A DNA stretch of 15,710 nt from positions 1-15,710 of the forward strand of contig JAJTXO010000031.1 in the NCBI GenBank assembly GCA_021463315.1, in the 5' to 3' direction. Below the pieces are notes generated by a model, which saw only the letters and a list, made by a program, of their open reading frames with translations, was not told the origin of the DNA and did no database searches. Made by a program: the position numbers and the translations under genes. The first letter of the stretch is position 1. The number at the start of each line of letters is the position of its first letter. Shown here piece by piece: positions 1-6,247 of the stretch. This DNA is from Caldilineales bacterium (GTDB taxonomy: Bacteria; Chloroflexota; Anaerolineae; JAAEKA01).

Positions 1-3000
1 ATCCCCTCCTCGGCGCCCGGCGGCACCGGGATGGTGGTCACCGGCGACCAGTCCAGCGTGTCGTAGACCTTGACCTCGTCGCCGCAGGCCACGAACAGAT
101 GGCCGCTCTCGGGGTTGACCAACAACACGAACGGCTCCTTGCCCACGTCGATGGTCCCGACGATCTGATCCAGGTAGGTGTCGATCACGGTCACCGTGCG
201 CGCCGCGCCGCGGTTGGCCACGTACAGCCGCCGGCTGGCCGGGTCATAGGAGATGCCGTAGGGCGCGGCCACGCCGTTCCACTGGCCGATGACCAGCCCA
301 TCATGCAGGTAGAAGACCTGGTTCGAGCCATGGGCGGTCAGGAACACATCGCCCGAGACCGGATCACCCGCCAGCAAAGACGGCTCGTGGCCGACGCCAT
401 GCAGCGTGCGGATCACAGCCAGCGTGGCCGGGTTGAACACCGTCACCGTGTCGTTGCCGAAGTTGGCGATGTAGCCGTAGTTGCCAGCGATGATCACGCC
501 GTTGGGCAGCAGGTTGGCCGTGATGGTCTGCACCACCGCTCCAGCCGCGGGATCCACCACCGAGGCGTTGGCCGTCTGGCGGTTGGCCACCACCACGCGG
601 CCGCTGCCAGGGATCACCGCCACGCCGTTGGGCCCCTGGCCGGCTGGCCCCAGCTCGATCTGGCCCTGCAGGCTCAGGTACTCGTTCACCACGCCCAGGG
701 TGTGGCCGCTGTGGTTCACGCCGTGGAAGGCGACGTAGACCCGGTTGCCGGCCTCGTTGACCGCCACGCCATGCGGCCGGCTGCCGCTGGGCAGATTGAG
801 CCGTCCGGCCCAGTGGGGCGTGGGCACGAAGCCAGGCGTGGCCGTGGGGATGACCGGCGGAATAGGTGTGGCCGTGGGCGTGGCTGTTGGCGTCGCCGTC
901 GCGGCCGGCGCACAGGCTACCAGCGACGCATCGTCCACCACCGTGCGGCTGATGCCGCCGCTGCCGTTGTTGTAGGTGCCGAACTGCACCCGCAGGCTTT
1001 GGCCGGCCAAGGAGCTCATGTCGATCGTCGCCTGCCGCCACGACGGCGCCTGGATCCGCTCGGTCAGCAGCCAGACAATGCTGTTGTCGGGCCGGATGGC
1101 GATGACGTAGAAGAAGTCCGGGCCCAGCGGGGTGCGGCCCAGCTCCTCCAGGGTGGCGGGCAGGCTGGCCGGATCGGGCGGCGCGGCCGAGCTCAGCCCC
1201 GCCGTCCCGTCGCCCCAGACATTGTAGCGCCAGAAACTCAGCGTGGCCTGCTGGCCGGCCGGGATGGTCACGGCCTGATCGAAGGGGGAATAGCTGGTCA
1301 CGTTAGCGCCGCCGGCCGGGATGCCGCTGCGCATGGCGCGGCTGCCGCTATGCACCGGTGCAGCCACATAGGCTGCCCACACCGGGTTGTCCCGGATCAC
1401 CCAGCCGGCGTTGCTCTCGAAGTCGCCGTTGACCAGCCGCTGCGTGCAACTGGGCGGCAGTTGTGGGGTCGCCGTGGGCGTGCTGGTGGCCGTAGCCGTG
1501 GCGGTCGGGGTGGATGTGGCTGTAGCTGTGGGCGTGGCGGTCGGGGTGGAAGTAGCTGTAGCTGTGGGCGTGGCGGTCGGGGTGGAAGTGGCTGTAGCTG
1601 TGGGGGTGGCGGTGGGGTCGATATGGCTGCGCAGAATCAGCGGCAGGTAGGCCGGCCGGAGCGGGAGCTGTGGGGGCCGGCAGATGCCCAGCGCCGCCTG
1701 ATCGATGACCATGCCGCTGCGGCCGCCGACGCCGTTGTTGAAGGTTCCCAGGTGCAGCCAGAAGCTGCGGCCGGCGTAGGCGCTCAGATCGACCTCGGTC
1801 AGCGTCCAGGTCTGGCTGTTGTCGCGCCAGGTGCGCAGCGTGTCGAAGCTGCCATCGGCGAAGACCGCCAGCAGATACTGGAAATCAGCGATCTCTGGCC
1901 CGGCCGCCAGCAGATCGGCCGCGTCGACGGCATCCATGCCCACCGCGGCCTGGTCGCCCAGCGTCGGATAGCGCCAGAAGCTCAGCGTGGCCTCGCTGGC
2001 GTCGGCGGGGATGCTCACCCACTGGCGGGCGCTGGAGTAGCTATAGATGTTGGGGCCGGTCGGGCCAGTGCCGGTGCGCATAGCAAAGTGGCCGTCGTGC
2101 CGGATATCCTCGGCATAGCCGGCCGGCAAGGGAGTGTCGGTCGTCTCCCAGGCGCGGGCGATGGCGGGGTAGGCCAGCAGCTCGGGGCCGGTCTCGAAGC
2201 TTCCATCGGCCAGCGCCTCGTAGCAGGTCGAGCTGTGCTGATACACGGCGCCGCCAGCTCCCAGCGCGAACAGGTGGGGCAGCGGCCCTGCGGCCAGCAC
2301 CTGTTGTGGGCCAATGCCCCCCGGCAGCAGCGCCTGCGGGGCCCAGCGCTGCCCGTCGCTATCCGAACGATAGATGCGCGGCGGGAAGCGCGGGTCCCAC
2401 TCTGGCCCGGCCAGCGCCAGATAGAGCGCCTCGCCGGCCGGATCCACGACCAGGCTGCGGTAGTTTTCGTTGTAGTTGCCGTCCAGGCCGGCCGTGACGT
2501 TGCTCCAGGTGGCGCCGCCGTCGGTGGAGCGGATGACGCCCGCCTCCGGCTGGGTGGCCGAGGCCTCGATCTCGCGATACAGCGCCCACAGCGTGCGGTC
2601 GGCGGCGAAGTGGGGCGAGATGGCCAGGCCATAGTTGGGGCCGGCCGCGCTCAGCCGCTGCCACGAGGCGCCGCCGTCGGTGGAGCGATGCATAGGGCCG
2701 TAGCCAGCGATGAACAGCGTCTGATCTACAGCGAAATCGGGCGAGATCGCCAGCAGGTAGGCGTCCAGATCGCTGGGCTGGCCAGGGGTGGCCAGCCATG
2801 TAGCGCCGCGATTGTTGGAACGATGGATCTGCGGCTGGCCGTAGCTTCCTCCCACCAGGAAGAGCACGCCGTCGGCGGCGAAGCTGGGCGACAGGGCCAG
2901 GTCATGCACCTCCGGGCTCTCCCAGATCATCTGCCACGATGCGCCTGTGTCGGTGGAGCGCAGCACACGGCGTCCCGGTGGCCCCACGGTGTCGACGATC

Positions 3001-3320
3001 AGGAACAGGGTCTGGTCGGCCGGGTAGGCGGGCGATGGGACGATCTTGAGCGCGTTGGCCGCGCCGGGGCCCAGCAGCGTCCAGTGCTGTCCGGCGTCAT
3101 GGCTGCGGTACAGACCGGTTTGCGTCCCAGCCAGCAGGATGCGGTCCACGGCGAAGGCAGGAGAGGCGGCCAGCGCCTTGATGGAGAAGCCGTCCGGCGG
3201 CGTCAGCGCCTGCCAGGCCGATGGTTCGGGGATGGGGGGATCCGCGGCAGCGGGCGCCGCTGCGGTCAATGCCAGGAGCGCCAAGGCGGCGCCCACCACC
3301 AACAAGATGTGCGTCTTCAT
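1..3320 (-). CDS. Secreted multidomain beta-propeller protein (C-terminus cut by window edge)
   Basis: The frame is open for 1106 codons from ATG at 3320 to the window edge, so the C-terminus is missing. The start is supported by a GGGAGG ribosome binding site 6 nt upstream and by a signal peptide (Lys2, hydrophobic residues 5-20, Ala-rich cleavage region about 21-27). Six Asp-box motifs of the type S-x-D-x-G-x-x-W lie at about residues 73-80, 122-129, 168-175, 213-220, 265-272 and 319-326, indicating a BNR/sortilin-like propeller. Two related MAM/carbohydrate-binding-like modules follow, each bounded by Cys (about 366-550 and 624-800) and sharing SFWRY and NNG-GG motifs. They are separated by a TATPT linker (568-617) and followed by a second linker (about 803-827). 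The visible end, about 835 onward, has YVTN/NHL-type repeats such as RLYVANRGAARTVTVID. It probably acts outside the cell in adhesion or binding; the substrate is unknown. Domain classes are read by eye. Confidence 0.88.
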   Translation of the reverse strand, partial: MKTHILLVVGAALALLALTAAAPAAADPPIPEPSAWQALTPPDGFSIKALAASPAFAVDRILLAGTQTGLYRSHDAGQHWTLLGPGAANALKIVPSPAYPADQTLFLIVDTVGPPGRRVLRSTDTGASWQMIWESPEVHDLALSPSFAADGVLFLVGGSYGQPQIHRSNNRGATWLATPGQPSDLDAYLLAISPDFAVDQTLFIAGYGPMHRSTDGGASWQRLSAAGPNYGLAISPHFAADRTLWALYREIEASATQPEAGVIRSTDGGATWSNVTAGLDGNYNENYRSLVVDPAGEALYLALAGPEWDPRFPPRIYRSDSDGQRWAPQALLPGGIGPQQVLAAGPLPHLFALGAGGAVYQHSSTCYEALADGSFETGPELLAYPAIARAWETTDTPLPAGYAEDIRHDGHFAMRTGTGPTGPNIYSYSSARQWVSIPADASEATLSFWRYPTLGDQAAVGMDAVDAADLLAAGPEIADFQYLLAVFADGSFDTLRTWRDNSQTWTLTEVDLSAYAGRSFWLHLGTFNNGVGGRSGMVIDQAALGICRPPQLPLRPAYLPLILRSHIDPTATPTATATSTPTATPTATATSTPTATPTATATSTPTATATATSTPTATPQLPPSCTQRLVNGDFESNAGWVIRDNPVWAAYVAAPVHSGSRAMRSGIPAGGANVTSYSPFDQAVTIPAGQQATLSFWRYNVWGDGTAGLSSAAPPDPASLPATLEELGRTPLGPDFFYVIAIRPDNSIVWLLTERIQAPSWRQATIDMSSLAGQSLRVQFGTYNNGSGGISRTVVDDASLVACAPAATATPTATPTATPIPPVIPTATPGFVPTPHWAGRLNLPSGSRPHGVAVNEAGNRVYVAFHGVNHSGHTLGVVNEYLSLQGQIELGPAGQGPNGVAVIPGSGRVVVANRQTANASVVDPAAGAVVQTITANLLPNGVIIAGNYGYIANFGNDTVTVFNPATLAVIRTLHGVGHEPSLLAGDPVSGDVFLTAHGSNQVFYLHDGLVIGQWNGVAAPYGISYDPASRRLYVANRGAARTVTVIDTYLDQIVGTIDVGKEPFVLLVNPESGHLFVACGDEVKVYDTLDWSPVTTIPVPPGAEEG
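1468..1617 (-). repeat. 36-bp coding minisatellite (Thr/Pro/Ala linker)
   Basis: This array has a unit of about 36 bp encoding the 12-residue block STPTATPTATAT. About three full units and partial ones are present, ending in shorter TATATSTPTATP blocks. It lies inside the secreted propeller gene and forms an extended linker between the two MAM-like modules. The unit length is a multiple of three, so copy number can change without breaking the frame. Such Thr/Pro linkers are common in secreted Chloroflexota proteins and are likely O-glycosylated (family knowledge). Confidence 0.85.
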
Positions 3321-3568
3321 CACAAACCTCCCAGGCAGCGTCGTTGCTGCCATCAGCGCGGAGACAGCCGCAGCACGTCAGCCCGCTGCGGCGACGCGTT
3401 TCATCCACGGCCCTGCCGCCGTTGGGTGAAAGGTGTCTAAAGATGAGGACGTATCAACCAGACCGAAGGCGCGCCGAGATCAGGGATAGACCTGACGAAG
3501 AAGAGGTTGTCGGCGGTGAGGGGCATGGGAAAACCTGGACGAGTTCAGCGATTCTTGGCGCACATCTG

Positions 3569-3597
3569 TTGACAAACGTCACAATCAGCCGTATACT
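3569..3597 (+). promoter_or_regulatory. Consensus sigma70 promoter for candidate small RNA
   Basis: A perfect -35 box TTGACA (3569-3574) is separated by exactly 17 bp from TATACT (3592-3597), a 5/6 match to the -10 box. It is the best match to consensus in the window. The predicted start is about 3604. No ribosome binding site follows, and an intrinsic terminator lies about 100 nt downstream, so it appears to drive a short non-coding transcript. A small dyad (TGAC, 4-nt gap, GTCA) overlaps the -35 box and could be an operator; this is speculative. Confidence 0.75.
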
Positions 3598-3603
3598 GTA
3601 AAT

Positions 3604-3726
3604 GCCAGTGGACGAAATTCGGCTCCATGCCGTGTGGTGCCCAGGCTGCGGCCAGGACATCCTATATCCCTGGCGGCACTATTCATGGCCTTTCGGCCAG
3701 AGCCGCTGCTGTCAGCGGCTTTTTTT
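3604..3726 (+). ncRNA. Candidate structured small RNA convergent with DUF3800 gene
   Basis: The ~120-nt transcript is defined by the promoter at 3569-3597 and the terminator ending at 3726. By eye it folds into four consecutive hairpins. H1 is at 3608-3628: 8 bp with a GC bulge at 3622-3623 and an AAU loop. H2 is at 3636-3680: GCCAGG 3651-3656 with CCTGGC 3669-3674, extended by GTGCC 3637-3641 with GGCAC 3675-3679. H3 is at 3686-3699: TGGCC, TTTC loop, GGCCA. H4 is the terminator stem at 3701-3720. Its last 44 nt (3683-3726) are antisense to the 3' end of the DUF3800 mRNA. Structured RNA motifs named DUF3800-I to DUF3800-XI have been reported near genes of this family by comparative genomics (Weinberg and colleagues). 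I cannot tell whether this RNA belongs to one of them. A 65-codon ORF from 3602 runs through the terminator without a ribosome binding site, so I do not call it coding. Confidence 0.65.
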
Positions 3727-4513
3727 GTGTGTAGTAGACGCCATACCTGGTCTGGCGCGTGTCGTCGACATCTTGCACCAGGTGGCATTGAGGCCATAGA
3801 TAGGCCAGGTAACGGTCCTCACCGCGTTCGTAGAGTCGCTGCAGAGCCCACAGAAAGTAATCTGCCACCTGCAAACCTGGCTCTGCTGGTGGAGTAGTGG
3901 CGGTGACCTGTATGGCTGCACGGGACGCCTTCCCCCAACGCTCGCGGAATCGCTGGCGCGCTGCTTCCAGCGCAGCCTGCAACGCTGCTGTCCGGTCCGA
4001 CTTGCCGCGTTTGGCGAAGTAGATGTTGTAGGCATCCTCCTTGTGCAGCATGTTCTTGAACAACCGACGTACGAGATGATCGTACAGTTCGTTGGGTTCG
4101 TAGCGATAGCCAGGCTCGCGCTCATTGCGCGACAAGATGTAATCCAGCACAGCGCGTTTGTCTTTGACCACGGCGAAGAAACGAATGTTGGTATGACGTC
4201 GCAGCAGCGAGAAGACCTCGCGCCGCACCTCGGCAACATCGTCCTTGGCATGAAACGACAGCGCAGTTTTGCGTTGGTCAGCTTGCATCGAGGGAACGGC
4301 GACAAAATAGGGGTCGGCCAGCAACGTGGCGCGGAGCTCAGCCAGTTCCCGCCCTAAGCCTGCCAGGTCGGGGATATCCACGAATCCGAGGATAAAGAAG
4401 CGTGAGCATCCTTCGCTGCCGATGATGACACGACCTTTACCGCCGAAAAGCGTCCCGTCGCCGGCCTCGTCGACGAAGTAGTTGCGGGTGGATAGTGTTC
4501 CAGCGCTAGTCAT
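3683..4513 (-). CDS. DUF3800 domain protein
   Basis: The 276-aa protein matches the DUF3800 family, predicted to have an RNase H-like fold and of unknown function. The N-terminal YFVDEAGD (residues 12-19) and the C-terminal QVADYFLWALQRLYERGEDR (215-234) are family hallmarks. The acidic residues D15, E16, D19 and D218, with H88/K90 in FHAKDD, are candidate active-site residues. The ATG at 4513 has AAGGA just upstream and overlaps by 8 nt the stop codon (4506-4508) of the disrupted upstream small gene, which implies former translational coupling. An ATG at 4588 in the same frame adds 25 residues without family character. The 3' end overlaps the terminator of the convergent small RNA, so the last ~14 residues (KKPLTAAALAERP and neighbours) coincide with that hairpin. 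Genes of this family often sit in mobile or defence regions, as here. The biochemical role is unknown. Confidence 0.88.
   Translation of the reverse strand: MTSAGTLSTRNYFVDEAGDGTLFGGKGRVIIGSEGCSRFFILGFVDIPDLAGLGRELAELRATLLADPYFVAVPSMQADQRKTALSFHAKDDVAEVRREVFSLLRRHTNIRFFAVVKDKRAVLDYILSRNEREPGYRYEPNELYDHLVRRLFKNMLHKEDAYNIYFAKRGKSDRTAALQAALEAARQRFRERWGKASRAAIQVTATTPPAEPGLQVADYFLWALQRLYERGEDRYLAYLWPQCHLVQDVDDTRQTRYGVYYTQKKPLTAAALAERP
3701..3726 (+). terminator. Strong intrinsic terminator of the small RNA
   Basis: A perfect 8-bp stem, AGCCGCTG (3701-3708) with CAGCGGCT (3713-3720), has a CTGT loop and is followed directly by six T (3721-3726). It is oriented for plus-strand transcripts. It lies inside the last codons of the opposing DUF3800 gene, where the T-run encodes two lysines. 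Confidence 0.88.
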
Positions 4514-4604
4514 CGTCCTTACCGCTCCGATAAATGCGCCGCGCCTCGATTTCGCTGAGCTCCGGCCATACTGTCTGCAGACGTCCAACTGCTGCCTGCC
4601 CAGC

Positions 4605-4613
4605 CTCTTCGAT
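4605..4613. repeat. Target-site duplication, left copy
   Basis: CTCTTCGAT directly precedes the MITE and is repeated exactly at 4726-4734. In the broken gene it encodes the I-E-E segment, consistent with duplication of host coding sequence on insertion. Confidence 0.85.
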
Positions 4614-4725
4614 GTGTCATCTCAAAAAACCGGGGTCGAGACTTTCGAAGTCTGCGCAGGTTTGTTCAAAACGGGTTCACAGTCCATAAGACTTCGGAAG
4701 TCTGCCCCAATCTATTGAGATGATA
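4614..4725. mobile_element. 112-bp MITE with terminal inverted repeats (copy 1)
   Basis: The element begins GTGTCATCTCAA and ends with the complement of TATCATCTCAA. The imperfect terminal inverted repeats of about 37 bp share TCATCTCAA, GGGG and a 15-bp internal dyad AGACTT-Y-CGAAGTCT on each side. It is flanked by the 9-bp direct repeat CTCTTCGAT at 4605-4613 and 4726-4734. It has no coding capacity, so it must have been moved by a transposase in trans. A 9-bp duplication is usual for several IS4- and IS5-related groups, but the parent element is not in the window. A second copy starts at 15631 and matches 78 of 80 bases. Both copies become unrelated immediately outside the GTG end, which fixes the left boundary. 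Confidence 0.88.
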
Positions 4726-4734
4726 CTCTTCGAT
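4726..4734. repeat. Target-site duplication, right copy
   Basis: CTCTTCGAT directly follows the MITE and is identical to 4605-4613. Deleting the element plus one of the two copies rejoins the conserved reading frame of the disrupted small gene. Confidence 0.85.
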
Positions 4735-4915
4735 CAAGTCAAAGGCGTGCTGGATGCGCTGGGCGGGGGTCAGACGGCGCACGATAGCCATCTGTCGTAG
4801 ATCGACCTCAGCCAGCGCGCAGGCGATTTGGGCTTGGAGCAGGGCGTTGAGCTGGGGTTGTCGACGGTGAGGGTCATGGTGGTTGATAGGGTTGGTCGAG
4901 TCTCTCCCGGATGGT

Positions 4916-4944
4916 TCCCAGTAGGCGTCTTCGCCGTACTGGGA
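4916..4944. other. 12-bp hairpin after the nucleotidyltransferase gene
   Basis: TCCCAGTA (4916-4923) and GGCG (4924-4927) pair with CGCC (4932-4935) and TACTGGGA (4937-4944) around a TCTT loop, with one bulged base (4936). The hairpin begins just after the stop codon (4946-4948) of the minus-strand nucleotidyltransferase. No T-run follows on either strand, so it is not a classical intrinsic terminator. It may be a Rho-type or mRNA-stabilising structure separating this gene from the DUF3800 unit. Confidence 0.6.
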
Positions 4945-4945
4945 C

Positions 4946-5545
4946 CTATAGCTCGGCGATGCGCTGTTGGATCTCTTGCCACTCGTCGGACAGGTTCAGA
5001 GTCTGCACCCAGCTCTCAATGTAGGCCATGTCCAGCGCCTCGGCCTGGTTGAGCACGATGCTGGCGATATCGCGCACGTGCTTGGTTTGCTGGCTGATGC
5101 GGTAAAAGCGCAGCTTGTTGAGGATCAAGTCCTCGGGCGAATGGACGTAGACCTCGCCCAACGCCGGCCCCAGGTCTACCAGCTGGCGGCGGCGCAGCCC
5201 CGCCTCGCGCAGCGCGTCCCCCGGCTTGAGCAGAAACATCTCGGCCTTGTAGCCGCTGGTCATGTGAATGGCGTTGATGGGCAGGTCAGCGCGGTCCTCG
5301 ATCAGCAGGTCGAGCATGATGTCCACCGGGACCAACATGGCGCGGCGCTCCAGTTCGCTCGACAGCACGGCCATGGCGTCGATGGGCAGGTCGATGACCA
5401 GGTCCAAGTCTGCTGTAGTACGCGGCTCACCCCAAGCCCAGAGCGCCACTGCACCGCCAACCAGGTAGGTTACGTCGGCAGCGTTGAAGGCATCCAGCAC
5501 CAGCCTGACGAAAGCGGTGAAGGAGAAATCAGTTCTTGAGGTCAT
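4946..5545 (-). CDS. Nucleotidyltransferase-fold protein (AbiEii/MNT/DUF6036-like), probable toxin
   Basis: The 199-aa protein has the nucleotidyltransferase signature near its N-terminus. GG (residues 30-31) is followed by a DxD motif (D46, D48) and D52 in TTADLDLVID, the metal-binding acids of this fold. A C-terminal helical part contains SPEDLILNKLRFYRIS and KHVRDI (about 135-160), typical of stand-alone AbiEii- and DUF6036-type proteins. ATG 5545 overlaps the upstream 92-aa gene by 17 nt, so the two are surely co-translated. In known families, small nucleotidyltransferases of this class are often toxins that modify tRNA or nucleotides and are controlled by a cognate small protein. Here the substrate and the toxin role are inferred from that pairing. 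A hairpin at 4916-4944 follows the stop codon. Confidence 0.85.
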   Translation of the reverse strand: MTSRTDFSFTAFVRLVLDAFNAADVTYLVGGAVALWAWGEPRTTADLDLVIDLPIDAMAVLSSELERRAMLVPVDIMLDLLIEDRADLPINAIHMTSGYKAEMFLLKPGDALREAGLRRRQLVDLGPALGEVYVHSPEDLILNKLRFYRISQQTKHVRDIASIVLNQAEALDMAYIESWVQTLNLSDEWQEIQQRIAEL

Positions 5546-5807
5546 GAACGCGCATCCTAACCGTGCGCAATGCTTCGAGCTCGCTCAACTCAGGATGGCG
5601 CTGGCGCAAGCGATAGGCAGCCACCTGTTCGGCCAACTCGATCATCGAGACGGCCTGTTCGACGCGCTGGGCCGGGGTCAGACGGCGCACGATAGCCATC
5701 TGTCGTGAATCGACCTCAGCCACCGCGCCAGCGATGGCCTGTCGCCAGTTGGCAAGGCGGGCGGGCAAAGCAACGGCTGTTGCGGTCATGGCTGGAACTT
5801 CTGCCAT
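5529..5807 (-). CDS. 92-aa helical protein paired with nucleotidyltransferase (putative antitoxin/adaptor)
   Basis: No named family was recognised with certainty. The 92-aa protein is predicted all-helical, with a conserved block RQMAIVRRLTPAQRVEQA in the middle and RHPELSELEALRTVRMR near the end. Similar small proteins commonly precede nucleotidyltransferase genes in Chloroflexota and cyanobacteria (from memory, not checked). ATG 5807 is chosen because AGGAGG lies 8 nt upstream. ATG 5789 would give a 4-nt ATGA overlap with the preceding gene but has a weaker site. The 3' end overlaps the nucleotidyltransferase start by 17 nt. A disrupted paralogue lies at 4506-4877 in front of DUF3800. The tight coupling suggests an antitoxin or specificity partner; this is inference. 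Confidence 0.75.
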   Translation of the reverse strand: MAEVPAMTATAVALPARLANWRQAIAGAVAEVDSRQMAIVRRLTPAQRVEQAVSMIELAEQVAAYRLRQRHPELSELEALRTVRMRVHDLKN

Positions 5808-6171
5808 TCGAGATCCTCCTCATTGTCCCAGAAACTGCCCAGGGCTGCCACGCTGGCTGCGGCAAGCTCGCGCCGGACAGCCAAGCTGTCGATATCCTCA
5901 TCGGGCAGGTGATCCATGTTGAGCACCGCCAACGAGGTCGATAACAGCGCGTTCAGGATCAGGTCGATGCTGGTCTGACGTTCCTGGGCAACTGCCGGCA
6001 AGTCATTAGCCAGTTGGGAAGGCGTTTGAAAGCTGATCCAGACGGAGTTACCGGGCGCTGGCAGAAAGCTCGATGGACGCCGTTTACCCGCATCACCTCT
6101 TTTGCCAAATGGGAGACGCGGCCGATGGGTTGGTCGAACAGGTCCTTAGCCAGGCGCTCGGTTTCGTTCAT
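5786..6171 (-). pseudogene. Small unknown gene, apparently frameshifted
   Basis: Two frames together look like one protein of about 125 residues. The N-terminal part starts at ATG 6171 and reads MNETERLAKDLFDQPIGRVS then HLAKEVMRVNGVHRA. The C-terminal part, in another frame, reads PGNSVWISFQTPSQL and continues through LAVLNMDHLPDEDIDSLAVR to a Trp-rich acidic end. The C-terminal frame has no ATG or GTG start, only a TTG at 6001 in the middle of what looks conserved. The N-terminal frame loses protein character after about 6085. A single indel near 6070-6085 would join them. The stop (5786-5788) overlaps the start of the 92-aa gene, so this was the first gene of a three-gene operon with it and the nucleotidyltransferase. 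No family was recognised. Two separate short genes remain possible. Confidence 0.5.
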
Positions 6172-6200
6172 ATCTGATCGCCCATTGATAGCCTCTCACC

Positions 6201-6238
6201 TGCGTCGGCAGCCAGTCATATGGTTGGTTGCCGATGCG
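6201..6238. other. 14-bp inverted repeat between DUF4435 gene and the next operon
   Basis: TGCGTCGGCAGCCA (6201-6214) pairs with TGGTTGCCGATGCG (6225-6238), with three or four G-T wobbles on the plus strand and a 10-nt loop. It lies in the 76-bp gap between the DUF4435 stop (6248) and the next minus-strand start (6171). No T-run follows, so it could be a Rho-dependent end, an mRNA stabiliser or a regulator site. Confidence 0.5.
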
Positions 6239-6247
6239 ATGGTTTCG

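Larger units (their letters stand above)
4506..4877 (-). pseudogene. Disrupted small partner protein (paralogue of 5529-5807), split by MITE
   Basis: Removing the 112-bp element and one copy of the 9-bp duplication restores a reading frame. That frame contains AEVDLRQMAIVRRLTPAQRI followed by LIEEAGQAAVGRLQTVWPEL and ends at TAG 4506-4508. This matches the intact 92-aa protein at 5529-5807 along its length (shared RQMAIVRRLTPAQR and PELSE-EA). The insertion adds 121 bp and so shifts the frame. A second lesion lies near the start: MTLTVDNP from ATG 4877 joins the conserved frame only if one base is added in the C-run at about 4851-4854. At nucleotide level 33 bp (4766-4798) are identical to 5674-5706. 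The original stop overlapped the DUF3800 start by 8 nt, so the gene was the upstream partner of DUF3800. It is almost certainly non-functional now. Confidence 0.82.

Noticed and set aside
1468..1617. Possible CRISPR array
   Set aside because: The repeats are contiguous without spacers and encode a Thr/Pro linker in frame.
99..3440. Plus-strand open frame of 1113 codons
   Set aside because: It is antisense to the secreted propeller gene. The translation is low-complexity Arg/Gly/Ala/His-rich with no domains. The minus strand has a signal peptide, Asp boxes, MAM-like modules and a ribosome binding site.
3602..3799. 65-codon plus-strand ORF with a WCPGCG motif just after the consensus promoter
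   Set aside because: It has no ribosome binding site, the frame runs through an intrinsic terminator, and the second half is antisense to DUF3800. A leaderless protein is not fully excluded, because the ATG lies close to the predicted transcript start.
4770..4982. 70-codon minus ORF across the small pseudogene start
   Set aside because: Only its MTLTVDNP segment matches the paralogue. Upstream it overlaps the nucleotidyltransferase end and downstream it is out of the conserved frame.
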